64,000 bases of DNA from Uranotaenia lowii (taxonomy: Eukaryota > Arthropoda > Insecta > Diptera > Culicidae). The notes beneath the pieces are model-generated. The model worked only from the letters and a program-made list of their open reading frames with translations, was not told the origin of the DNA and searched no databases. Every line of letters starts with the position of its first letter. Position 1 is the stretch's first letter. Shown here one piece after another: positions 24,257-36,125 of the stretch. The DNA lies in NCBI RefSeq assembly GCF_029784155.1, contig NC_073691.1:22839453-22903452 (forward strand). The letters run 5' to 3'. A program made the translations under genes and the position numbers.

Positions 24257-25112
24257 CATGAAAACACACGGTTGCGGCGGTTTTCGGAAAAGTAAAGAAA
24301 GTAAAGAGCATCCTTATTTAAATCTAGTGATGATTTGGATTTTCGATACGCTCGACTCGAAACTCAATTTTTTTTTATCATATCTGACAATTCCTCTTTG
24401 AATTCCTCTAATGAGCAAGTTTTTATCATAAGTGTAAATTTTTTGAAAACAGAAACTTTACGAGATCCAACCAGACCTCGAAAGGTTTAATGGTTTACAA
24501 ATAATTTCCTTTTTTTTCAAGAGCGAGTAAAGGCGCTATATTCTTGATCTTTAAGCAGAAATGAATGTACATTTAAATCCAAAAATGTTCAATATATGAA
24601 AATAAGTTTATAATTTTAAACCCCATTTATTTATTACAACAAATTACAAAATACTTCTGCTTCTGGGTTTTGTGATTTCTGTGTTCAAAATATAAAATCA
24701 ATTCCAGTCTCTGAAAAATGGTTTGAGAAATTATACCGTAATAACACATCAGATAAATTTGGAAAAGAGGATTGGAAAGTTGATGTAATTTGGCACAATT
24801 TCGGATCTATAGATTTTCAAAATACTATTCACATAATTTTTGACGAATTTTCAAAAGCTGCTGTTTTTTGAGCTTTCTGTGAATTTGCAGTTTTTCAGAT
24901 TTTCTTGCACTTAAATTCAACTTTGCACTGAGTTTTGAGTTTATAAATACGCAAGATTTCCGATGACTTTCCAATACTCTTTTCAAAATTTCTCTGGTGT
25001 GATATAAAAACTTTGACGGTTCATTGAGTAAAAAGTATGGTTTTTACAGCTCTTTTTTGCATATTTTGTGTTCATGATCTTAAAAATATTCCAAAAAATA
25101 TATTCTTGTTTG
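24257..25112. other. No gene seen
   Basis: AT-rich DNA between the satellite and hAT copy 1, with many stops. CTTGTTTG at 25105-25112 is the left target-site duplication of the next element. Confidence 0.5.
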
Positions 25113-26740
25113 CAGGGCCGTAGGAACGGGGGTGGTTTTGGGTGATGTCTATAGAGCTATAGACTTTCAAATTTTTCTCACTTATTATGATAAATCATTT
25201 CTTAATTCTAATCATAATTTTATTTGTATTTTCAAATTTCGGATTCTTGAATTTCGGTTTGAATCATCTTTAAAAATTGAAATGGAAACCTGTATTTAAA
25301 ATCCTTAAATTTGGTTTTAAATTTCCTTCAAAATTTGATTCTTGATTTTCGAAACTCATACTCATTTTTATTTTCCGAATATGAAAAAATTGAGTTTTTA
25401 GGTCATATTCAGACTTGAAGTTCATGTTTTTTATTCTTATGCTAAATTCAAACATAACACAGCTTCAAAATAGCGTTATATATTCATCATTTGAAATCAA
25501 TTATTTTTAGTTTAGATTTTCAAGACGGTTTAGATATATATAAATGAAAAAAAGAATAATCATTGAAACCCAAAACACCAGAATTTTTATTCAGGATCCA
25601 TGATTGAGGGCTCCGAAACTGACTATAATTCTTGGATCATATTTCTACATTCAGAAACCGTTTTTTTTTTTGTACATTTCAGAAAACGTATTGAAATTCC
25701 TAAACAGATTGCAAATTCAAATTTTCAATCCAGGTTCATAATTCAGATTCCGTTTCAATTCGTCAATTAGTGCCACAATCAAAATAAAATTGTCATGATA
25801 ACTATTTCGGTAAGGTTTTGAATTGCAAGAGATCGCAGTATGATAATTCTGATTGTTAGTTCGATATACAAATCTAACCAAAGTCAGTTCATTTGCACAA
25901 TCAGCTGAAAATGACAAAAATGTAGTAGAATTATAGTTTATTTTGCAAAAAAAAATCTATCCACTTGAATTGATTTTTAATGAAAATTAATTGACGATAA
26001 AAAAACATGTATCTTCTCTAAACTAAATTGCAGGGAATTCCATATGTTTTGGCTTATTGTTCAACATTACTAACATTGCAGTATTTTTAAGAATAAAATT
26101 TCAAACTAAAATTATAATCTAGGATCGAGTTTGCATATATCCGATTTGTACCGCAAAATTTGAATCTTTTACTTTTATTTTTGAAAATCGGATTTTTTTA
26201 TAGAACTTTCTTTCAAAATTGACTGCTTTCTTGAAAAACAAAATGGTAATTTCAAATCAAATAAGCAAAATAAAACTGGCCAGATTACCCGATTTTACCC
26301 GCACTTGAACAGAAATTCTAATCGGAAAAAATGGGGAAAGTTTTGGCTGCACGAATTTTGTTGAAAAAAACCTGATTTTGTCCGGATTCTCATTTTATTG
26401 GAAATTTTAAAAAAATAGCAACATAATAATTTTAAATTTTCAACCATCGATGAAAGTAAGTTTCCTATTTTAGGAAAGAATTTCTGATTTGAAAGGATTC
26501 TTAATACAAATCATTATCATCATTTGAAAGATTTAAGGATGTATTTTCAAAAGTTTCTATTTCTTTATACACGAAAAACTAGTTTCTATTCAATTAGAAA
26601 AACGAACTTAAAAATTAATAACCAAATTGTGTTTGAAAATAATAAGTTTTTTTTTAATTCATGCCTTATTTGAGCAAAAATGTCATAGAAAAAAAGGTCA
26701 CCAAAACCCCCCTTATGAGTCAATTCTTCCTACGGCCCTG
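25113..26740. mobile_element. hAT-like non-autonomous transposon, copy 1 (1,628 bp)
   Basis: The left end is CAGGGCCGTAGGAACGGGGG and the right end, reversed, is CAGGGCCGTAGGAAGAATTG, so the outer 14 bp are a perfect terminal inverted repeat. Flanking 8-mers are CTTGTTTG (25105-25112) and CTTGTGTG (26741-26748), a duplication with one mismatch. An 8-bp duplication and CAGGG-type ends are typical of hAT elements. The interior is AT-rich, with repeated ATTCAAA/AATTTC words, and contains no transposase-like frame, so it would depend on an enzyme from elsewhere. Near 26280-26400 it includes CCCGATTTTACCCG, similar to the 'CCCGG' MITE family. The ends match copy 2 at 52344-54890 but the interior is largely different. 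Confidence 0.87.
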
Positions 26741-26849
26741 CTTGTGTGCAACGTATAGTTTCTTATTTCAGCTTTCTTGGACAATAACTCAAATAAGTTT
26801 TGAGCATTCCGTAGCTGATCTACAGTCTTTTTTCCGAAGCATGTTGTTG

Positions 26850-27210
26850 TAGTAATGATGCAAAATTAAGTATTTCAAGTATTCATTGAGGTTCCCCGAT
26901 GAATGTTTCTTTTTTTTTGGGGTGCACCCGAATAAACTTACAAGCCACCAAACTTCCAAAAGTGTCATATTGATACTTAAGAGCGGATTCGGGTTAGTTA
27001 ATGTTCACTGAAACCTTATTGTAAAATGCAACACGCGAAAGTTTAAACCTCATCAACATTGATCACATTAACATATCAGTTGTTTCCTTCAAAGAGGTGA
27101 AAGGATAAGATAAACAATATTTGAAAATTTTATGAAAATTTGTTGATAAATATGAAAACAGTAATTTTGTTTATTTTTTAATTGTTTTTTGTCACACTCA
27201 AAAAAAATCT
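26850..27210. mobile_element. Fragment related to the TACCGTAAAA element (copy C)
   Basis: Segments from GATGCAAAATTAAG (about 26858) through TTCATTGAGGTTCCCCGA, AAACTTACAAGCC, CCAAACTT and GTGTCATATTGATAC to GGATTCGGGTTAGTTAATG correspond in order to 15052-15195 of copy A. The ends are not preserved, and it directly follows hAT copy 1. It is non-coding. Confidence 0.55.
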
Positions 27211-29932
27211 AAAAAATTTGTTTTGAAAAGAAAAAAAACTTCTGTCATCTTCGATTTTCTTTAATCAAACCTACCTAAAATAAATTAATTCAACCTACAA
27301 AATTCAACAGTTTAAGATTGAACTTAGTCTATGTCTCGTAAAAGTCATTCCATAAATGATCTGTAGCAAAGGATTTGTTTGATTAATTTCTCATCATTAA
27401 GATCCCGACCTAATCCGACTGATCAGAAGGAAAGGAAGCTGGTATTTGATTTCTCGTTGGAGGTTTGTAATTATAACAAAATGTGCCTGGAAGGGGTTTT
27501 CTAGTTAAGGATTCCAACGTTCCAGCAAGTAAATTTCTCTCCCATTCCGACAGCCTAAGCCACGTGACCTTTTTCATGGAAAAGCTTGACAAGATTCAGT
27601 TCCCTTCTCAACATCATCACCACTATCTAATCCAGACCTAAAAACCGAGGAAGCTCTTGACCGTGAACTTGTGCCTCTCGATTCTTTACCAAGCACTTAC
27701 TCGACTACCCGAAAAATGGTGGTCTTTCAACCGAAAAGATATTTTTTCCACCTCAAAAAAATAACACCACAAATGGGATTAAGTTTGGTGCAATGGGTCT
27801 GGTTAGCGAGTGGCTGCTCAAAAGATTTATGTTGACCACTTTTCCACAACTTACTCTCTGGAGCCACCACTATCACTGACTGGTTGAAGATTTAAGAAAG
27901 TAGAAGAGAAAAACAACTGCAACTAAGCAATTTGGCTGGCTGGCTGGCCACTACACTCTTAATCAGTCGTCTTGGGTTACTTTTTTTACCGTAGATTGTA
28001 CCTCGAGACCAAATTTTTGGCCGGCCAGGGACACAATTTGTTGTCTGGAGCAACTCTCGATGAGAAATGGGACTTTTTCCTTTTTCGCAAGTCTCTTCTA
28101 ATCCCGACACTTGTTGGTTCTGAAGGATTTTTGTTAATCCACCTACACACACACATTCTGCCTTTCTTTCTTAGCACACTAACTCAAAGTGTCCGACGAT
28201 CAGATCGGGGATCACAGGATACTGGACAGTTCACAGCCAAGGACACAGCGGAAAACAGAGAATGTAAACAGTTTAATTTCTTGGCGATTATGTTTGTCCA
28301 CTTTGCGCTTTTTCTTCGGCGTTCCTCCGGAAGAAGAAGCTGGTGAGAAATGTGTGGAAATTAATTTTCCTCCGAATTGTGTCCAAACAACTGAAGGGCG
28401 ACGAGATAGCCCGAAGGAATGGACAAATGTTTTGCTAACTGACACACATAGCTCTTGTGACGGGAACAACGGAGAGACCAGTTTGACATGGCCCAGACAT
28501 GGGTCGAAATAATGAACAAGTATCTTCAATTAAATAAAAAAAAATAACAAGTATTTACATAACAACAGTTTATTTTAGTTTAAAAAAAACAAAATGTGAA
28601 TGTTGTTCAAGGTTTTTTAAAAAGAAATCTTTGGAGTCCGGAACAAAAATTTTTAAATTTTTCTTAACAAAAATAGAAGTTCTTAAAAGGTTTATATCTT
28701 TTCATTTTAAGCCACATCAGCACATTCGGTCGATGCTTGGCCACTTCACATTGCAAGAACAACTTTTGGACACCAACAGGGAAAAAAACATCAAACTTCA
28801 AGTAGGTGAATGTTTGCCCACCAAGATATTCGAGCAGTTTCCTCTCCATCATAATATGATTGGTGCCCTCGACTCGACTCGATGGTGGCTCCAGAGGGTG
28901 ACGGACCGAAACCCCCGGTCGAGAACTTTGCGGGTAAACTTTGTTACCCTACCCATGTGTGTGGATTTTTGGGACCGGCAAATGTTTGGCAGATCAATGG
29001 TGGAGGGTTCAAAAGTTGAATTTTCGACGCGCAGTTTCGTTTCCTTTCTTTGAATTTTGAACTAGAAAAGAGTCTTATATCCGGTTTTGAACTAGTTTGA
29101 ATCGAGAAAATTTCAAATACAATTACAAATGTGAAGAATTTGCCTACATCTCAATAAGTTAACAGACACAAGAAAAAAAAAGTTCAAGTTGAATCATCAG
29201 AAAAACTTTCAAGCTAATGAACGGTGCTTTCTTCAATAGCAACTCAAGGTATTCGCCCGATGGCTAAATGGTGCAATTCGACCCATCAACCTTCAGCTAG
29301 ATGTCTCGCGATGTGGCCACAACTCTTGGAACATTCTGCTTGTTGCTGTTGATGATGACGATGATGATGGCGATCATAATAAGGATGGATGTAATGGAAT
29401 GTCGAAATGTTTGCGTTACCCTTGGAATTTGCGCTGATTCATACCATCGACTTTTTCCTCTCATAAACGGTGTTTTTGTGGCATAATATGAGCGATAAGT
29501 AGAATTTATGAATGCGTCGGAATTTATAAGTTCTGATTGCACTTCTTTTTTCTCTCCTTTTATTAAGGAGCTCAACTCATTGATAATCTGAATCTTCGTA
29601 AATGATTGCAATCAGCTAAGCAGTAAGAAACTTTGAAATCGTGGTGGTGTAGTACAAAACAATTTCTCTAGAGTCGAAGAAACTGAGGAATTCTCTAAAC
29701 TGCGCTCTCTGGAGCCACTTTCTTGAATCAAAATTTTTGCAAACTTTTTTTTTATAAAAGGTTGATTAATCCAAAAAACAGTTCTAAAATATACTTTCTG
29801 TCTGAACCCATTGTTTCGACCATTTTTTAAAAATGCTTTTTAAGAATATTTACTAAAAAATTGTTTAAATATTCGAAAAAAACAAAGAAAAAACCAATTT
29901 TTTTGTAAGCATGAAAGCATATGAGTAAGGTT
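27211..29932. other. No recognised gene; higher-complexity DNA 27400-29060
   Basis: Several medium open frames overlap on both strands (27892-28529, and 28631-29053 of 140 codons), but none shows a known domain or a plausible conserved start context. The base composition is less AT-biased than the surroundings and no repeat is apparent, so host regulatory or untranslated sequence is possible. CTCTCTGGAGCCACT at about 29705 recurs at 27852 and 32887 in similar form. Confidence 0.45.
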
Positions 29933-30377
29933 GCCAGAATATTTTAGCACGTATCCAGGGCGGACAAACCGGGCAATTTTATATAAAAAAAAACCTGTTA
30001 AAATCCGGGCATATGATTTTAAAATTAATGACCATAAATCCGGGCAATATCCGAGCAAATTTTCTCAAAACCGGGAAATAACTCAACAAAAATTAAGAAA
30101 AAACATGTTTTTTCATCAAAATTCATCGACAGGTTTTGAATCGTATTTTAGGCGTCCAGAAAACCTCACTGATTATTTTTATGAACTTACTTAAAAAAAT
30201 ACGTTTTGGGGGCATTTGTTGTTGTTTTATTAGTTTGATTTGCCAAATAAAGTGAAAAAATCCGGACAAGGCTTTTTTCAATGAAATCCGGGCAACCAGG
30301 CCGAGCCGGACTTATCCCAAATTTCGTATCAAAAATCAGGGCAAACCCGGATAAAACCGGACAATCTGACAACCTCA
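29933..30377. mobile_element. 'CCCGG' MITE-like element, copy b (~445 bp)
   Basis: The left end AGGTTGCCAGA and the right end TCTGACAACCT are inverted. Inside are clustered motifs: CCGGGCAATTTT, AAATCCGGGCA, AAACCGGGAAATAAC near the left and AAATCCGGGCAACCAGGCC, GGACTTATCCC, ACCCGGATAAAACCGG near the right. The same order is found at 63425-63915 and, shortened, at 4508-4692. No transposase frame is present. No convincing target-site duplication is visible. Confidence 0.75.
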
Positions 30378-33300
30378 ATCATAAGTCTATTTTTCTTAAT
30401 AATATCTTTTAAACAAAATGGCTTTCCAATCCTAAATTTGTCATTAAGATAGCAAATGAATAAAAACAATCAATTAAAAAATTAAGTTCCATCGTCATAT
30501 ACAATTTGAAATGAACATAAAAATTAGTTGTATACAAAGGATTTTTAAACGCAGAAGCAGAAAAAGCTTAGGTACTAAATCAGGTTTTGTATAAAAATTT
30601 GTTTTAAGTTCGAAAATTTATAAAAAAAATATCATCCAGAGTCTTCAAATCATTTAATTAACAAAATACCTTTTTCAAGAAATTTAAAAAAATGTGAAAA
30701 TTTTAATTTTAAGGTTTTTGCAGAAATACACCCTTTGAGTCGTAGTGAAAAAAAAAGAGTAGGCGTGTATAGAACCGTCAACACGCGTTTTTTCGGCTGC
30801 GAAAATTTCATCATAAAATTAAAAAAAAAAATCCGAAATTGGTGCAGAATTGTTATTATTACAAACCGGTGGAGTGATTTTCGATTTAACACTTGAGGTG
30901 AAGTTGAAAAAAAAGTTAAATGTTTGTGAAAAATAGATGCAAACATTTGTTTCAAGTGACTGAATTGAAGGGGCTTGCGCTACGCCCTCTAGAACATTCC
31001 AGTTCTGTCACTACAGAGCGAACGATAAAGGAAGAAGGAACAGAATCTAACACTAAGATAAGTTAATTTGATTTTATTTATTTTAAGGATACTTGCAAGT
31101 TATTCGATTGACTAATTTAATCATGAAATAGAATGGATATACATGGATTGGGATAGGTATCTAAAGCTTCAAAACAGCCGAGAAATAATACTTTAGGATT
31201 TTTTTGACGAAAATGTGTTTGTATGAAGACTTGTGTACAAATTGAGTTACAAGAAAAAGCTTCTATCCAATATTTTAAGAAAGCATGTGAAAAAGTTGGT
31301 TTACAAAAAAAGCTCAAGTCTTTTCCATTTCAACGGCACGCATTTGGAATACGTTTAGGAGTTTATTTGTAGTGGAAACTGAACAAAGATGTAAAAATAA
31401 AGTTCTTTTTAGTACTTACAAATCATATCAGATGTATTTAATAGTTTCATTTGATATATAATAGAATGTTCTTACGATCTACGCCCTCCGGATAGTTCCA
31501 GGAATGTTATTCTTAAAAGCTGTCGCACAGCTTCGAAGAAAAGATCAACCTAATAATAAGCTAAATGATTTTTTTTTATCCATTTTCTGTTCACTAGAGG
31601 AATGTAAGATACCTATTACTATTTTATAAGTAATTGCATTTTCACTAAATTTTATACTTTGAAGCTTGAAATATTTAACATAGGCGGGAAACATTTCGTC
31701 CAAAAAAAAGTCAGCTCCATCAAATGTTTTGAAAGCAAGCTATGTTCCGTTTAAGAGCTGCTGAAGCATCTTTTGCAGCCTTATGAAGTCGACCAGAAAG
31801 AAAAGAATCCAAACAGCGAACTAAAAATAATATTTCTCATCTCGTTGTTAATGTGTGTATCAGGATAAACGTTGATAAAATTACGTTTTTTTTCCTTTAA
31901 AAACAAGAACGTTCTGTTCTGTAAATTCTTGCTATTCAGTAAATAATAAGATAGCTACAAGTACAAATGTAAAAAAAAAATAAAAACAATATAATCATAA
32001 TCAAATAACCATAAGAAGGTAAACGGTTAACTTTAGATCAGGTAACGACAAAATCAATATATTAACTATGCACACAAATAGTTTAAGGAAAGAATTAGCT
32101 CATTATCAGTAGCGTTATGCAATTCAATGCTTAATTAAATGGGTTCTAGAGCACATTTGTTTGGGTCTGTTTTCAAATTTATTTATATTTTGTCATACTT
32201 ATAATCACGCAAAATTTGGTTAAGTAAAATTTCAAAAGCTAATTGGCATTGGCATAAGAAAGAAGCTTATTAGATATGATTTAATCCTTACCTTAATTTT
32301 TCCCGTGGAAAAATGATTGAAATGAATTTCTTGATATTGTATTTATTCTTCGATGTTTGATAGAAGCAACTTCAATCTAAAGGATCGTCGAAAATTTATA
32401 CACATTTTTTCCATACTTTTGACCTTTTTAAAAACTGCCTCAAAGATATAGTTAGGAAATAGGAGTTTCCTTAAAAGAAATCTAGGAGCATAGGAGGTGT
32501 AGGAAAACTCGATCGCACCATTCTCCAAAATGGATCCTGATCTTTCCCTTTCTAACACAACCCTTTCCTTGGATATTTGAATATAGATTAGCAGACGTAT
32601 AGACGGTTTTTATAGTTGGTGATATTGACTTACCTTTGTCTTTGAGTTTTTCAAAATTAATCTTTGGAATACAAAGGGACAAAAGTTGTTAATTGATCCT
32701 ATGAAGTATCCTACTAACAATCCCTCCTTCATTCCTCATTGACTACTAGGACGTGGCCGGCGCCGTTATTGATCATTTTCAAAAGGAGAGGAAGTCTGTA
32801 AACTATTCTCTAAAGCCACTTTTTTGAATAACAATTTATGCTAACTTATTTTTTATTAAAACTTTAAAGTTTTTTTTTCAAATTTACTCACTGGAGCCAC
32901 TTTCTGGACTGTTTTGAAAATCTATTTAAAAGCATTATTGTTCAAAACATTTAGTAAACACAACTTTTTCAACTTAAATCGTGAATCTTTTAAATTTTTA
33001 AGATAAATTAACCACCGTTCATTGATTTTGTAAATTTATTTTTCGGCATATCGGTGAAATTTATATTCTTGGAGAAAGAAAATCAGAATTGAAAATTGAT
33101 AAAGATGGATAGAAAAGTGAGGAGAAAATTTACAGATATTGAAAAGAGCGAAAGAGCATTTTTGCGAAGAAAACTCATTAACGTACACTATACTTTACCC
33201 CGCAACTTTTCATTATTTAGGAGAAGTAGGACCGGGATAGAGGAGGCACTACCTAAACCTATACAATGAAACCTAGTTGGTCCAAAGTTTACGTGTGGTG

Positions 33301-33631
33301 AATACGTATACCCCGTCCGAAATTTGCAACTTTTAAATGATAATGATTTAATTGAAATTGTGAAAATTAAGCCATGATAACTTAAGATAACATTGAATTT
33401 GGGTAAGGTGTAATAAAAATATGTTGAATAAAATATGCTTGAAATTTCAAAAACAATTCCAAAATAAAGTTTAAAAACTTTAAAAATTTTATAAAATTCA
33501 AATTTTGATGGGAGTTGTTGATAAAATCTTAGTTATATTTGATATTTTTGAACTTTTTTTCAAATGTAATTGGATAATTTTTAAATATCCAAAAGGAATG
33601 TTGAAAAAGCTACACAATCATCAAAAAATTA
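30378..33631. other. No gene seen; short dispersed motifs only
   Basis: AT-rich throughout. CTACGCCCTC occurs at about 30980 and 31481 in similar contexts (..TCxAGAACATTCCAG and ..CGGATAGTTCCAG), suggesting two related fragments 500 bp apart. GGAGCCACTTTCT near 32890 and AAGCCACTTTTTTGAAT near 32815 echo the motif at 29705. The short frames on both strands are not recognisable. Confidence 0.45.
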
Positions 33632-35245
33632 AAGTTTCAGTCAGTTGCCTATTGTTTTTTGCCTAACAATGCACGAATACAAAAAAAAGTAATATAATTA
33701 TGTTTGTAACTGTATGAGTATTCATTTTCAGGAACTTGATCATTCAAAATTTTCGTATTAAATCGTGACTTTAGAAAATTGGTCTTAAACCATAAAAGTG
33801 CGCTAAATTCGCTTTCTCCGATGGTTAAAATCTTAAAATTTGTTCAAGAGTCTGATTGATCAAACTTATTTGATTTGAGCATAAAATCAGTTTTTTAAGA
33901 GAGTTTTCTATATCTGCATGCTAAAAAAATTAACCCAAATTAAATAATCAAATAAATTTAATTGGCAGAATTTTGTCAATTGGTTTCTGAAATATAAAAT
34001 GCCGAATTTTAATGTCTGCCGGCTTAGATTTTCTCGCGGCCCGTATTGTGTAAATAATTTTAAACGAAACATGGGAAAATATAAGGTTTTGTGCAGATTT
34101 TTTAGGAGAAGGCTAGTTTTTCATAAAGAATAAATTGCATAATTAAAATCCTGTGGATGATATTTTTTTGCAATAAAATTTGGGATTTTTGCATCAATCA
34201 AAATTAAGAAAATTAACTTAAACTCTACTTTTAATTTGTTATAAGATTTAAATCGCCATATATTTTTGATGTGAAATTCAAGCTGGCATGTTCAGCGGGA
34301 TGATACTTTTAATTTGTGATTTTCAGCTGAATTGTGTGTATAAGCTAACTTTGATTAAAACTTTGAAATCTGGAAAAAGAATTGACAAGAAAGCTTAAGT
34401 TAGTGAATGTATTTACTGGATAAATCTTTCCCTGAATTTGGAATATGCATTCTCGATCGAAATTCTAAACTTTTATTCAAAAATTGAGCTATCGAAATGT
34501 GTATACAATATCTGAAATGTACAAATAAATACGATTTCTGAATCTTAATTGAAAATTAGAATTTCATAAGCCAAGTTTTAGAGCCCTCATTAATGAATGT
34601 TTACATCGAATTCTGTAGTTTAAGTTTAATTCAAATTTACTGTTCAAATTTTTATTTTTAATCAGCATTGAAATCTCAATCGTGATTAAAATATGATTTT
34701 TAAATGATGAATCTGATTTTTTTTAGAGCATTTAATTTGAATATAAAACAATTTTTTTCTTGTTTTCATATTTGGAAATTTTTAATCAAAATATTTACAA
34801 TGTATATGATCTCGAAAAACATTAACCTAATTTAATATGAAATGCAAAACTAAATTTGAACCAGAACTTTAAAGCAGCTTTTTATTTAGAATTTCTTATG
34901 ATTATTTGAACTCAAAATTAAGAATCCTGAACTAGATACAAAATACAAAATAAGAAAATAGAGAAACAATTTTTGTAATAGAAATAATGGAATCAGATAG
35001 ACCAAGGTGGGTTTTATTTATTTAAAAATTAAATATTCAGATCTGAATTTCTATGGACAAGTGAGAAAATTTTTAAAAATTGATCCAGAATTTTCGGATT
35101 TGGGATAGGTTTTTACAGTTTTGGTATTAGTTTTTAGTCTAGATTGTTACTCTTGAACACCTTACTCTATAATCTTTATTTGATTCTGTGCTTAAAATTT
35201 TGAGTTTCGAGTAGAACACCTAGCTTGTTTTTTGGTATCCTCATG
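33632..35245 (-). mobile_element. End-eroded relative of hAT copy 2, reverse orientation (copy 3)
   Basis: Read in reverse, 35245-35060 (CATGAGGATACC, TTCTACTC, ATAGAGTAAGG, GAGTAACAATCTA, ACTAAAAACTAAT, TTTTCTCACTTGT) follows the order of 52389-52585 in copy 2. At the other end, 33900-33635 (ATTTTATGCTCAAATCAA, AAGTTTGATC, ACAAACATAA, GTATTCGTG, GGCAAAAAA, CTGACTGAAAC) follows 54717-54855. The GC-rich terminal repeats and any duplication are gone. The interior is AT-rich and non-coding. Boundaries are approximate. Confidence 0.7.
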
Positions 35246-36125
35246 ATTTGTATTCAAAAACAATTTTTAAACCATCCAAAAATAAACATACAACAACAGC
35301 AATTCAAAAATGAACATAGATTTTTGTTTAATCCTCAGATATGTCCGATTTTATTTAATACTGCTGCTGCGATTTAATGAAAACATTAATTTTCAAGTTA
35401 TTTTCTTTCAATTTCTTATTGTATGTTTTGGCCTTGATTTTTTTTAAAGATTTGCCATTTTTTACAAATTTTTCAAAAAAAACATGTCCTGATTTTTCTA
35501 ACCGTGTAGTTGAAAATATGGCATGCTAAAGGTTAATGCACAGACTGGAAAAAATCATCCTTCTTTTTAACAACTATTTTGAAGCTATCTTTTTCAGATT
35601 CGACTTTCATCTACTTTGACATCAAATAAGAAATTTCAAATTACTTTAAACCAGTTTAGACGTGTTTTGCCCAGATTTCACAGAAACCCATCTCTTTGGC
35701 AATAAACGCCCTTGAAGTGACAAGTAATCTGATGTCCTTTCAGTTATTGATGTAATTTTTTAAATCAGAGATGATCACTATTTGCATGCTTTTATTTTAT
35801 AACCCACGGCTAGTTCAAAATCACTTTTTATTTAAATGGTGCCATTTTGATCATTATCATTTATAAACCGATCAAATGGAATCCTACTTCAGCCGCTTTA
35901 TTATTTTGATTTAATTTCGAATTTAAAGTTGTACTTGTAAAGTAGACTTTTGGCGAAATGCATACGATCTAACGTTACCTAAACTGCAAAAAGTTTTATC
36001 AAATAGTTAATAGTTAATAGTCAAATTGAATTTCAGTTTGATTGCGTAGAAAACCAAATGTTACTTCATAAGATTCAAAATTTAAATATTAACAATTAAA
36101 GGTTTTTACTTGATGAAATGGGCAT
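35246..36125. other. No gene seen
   Basis: AT-rich sequence between two transposon copies. A short direct repeat ATAGTTAATAGTTAATAGTC lies at about 36003-36022. Confidence 0.5.

Noticed and set aside
22549..24311. Open frames of 434-563 codons on both strands across the 9-bp array
   Set aside because: They are translations of AATTTTGAC repeated in stop-free frames; no unique protein sequence, and the same holds on both strands.
28631..29053. 140-codon plus-strand frame
   Set aside because: No known motif; composition matches the flanks.
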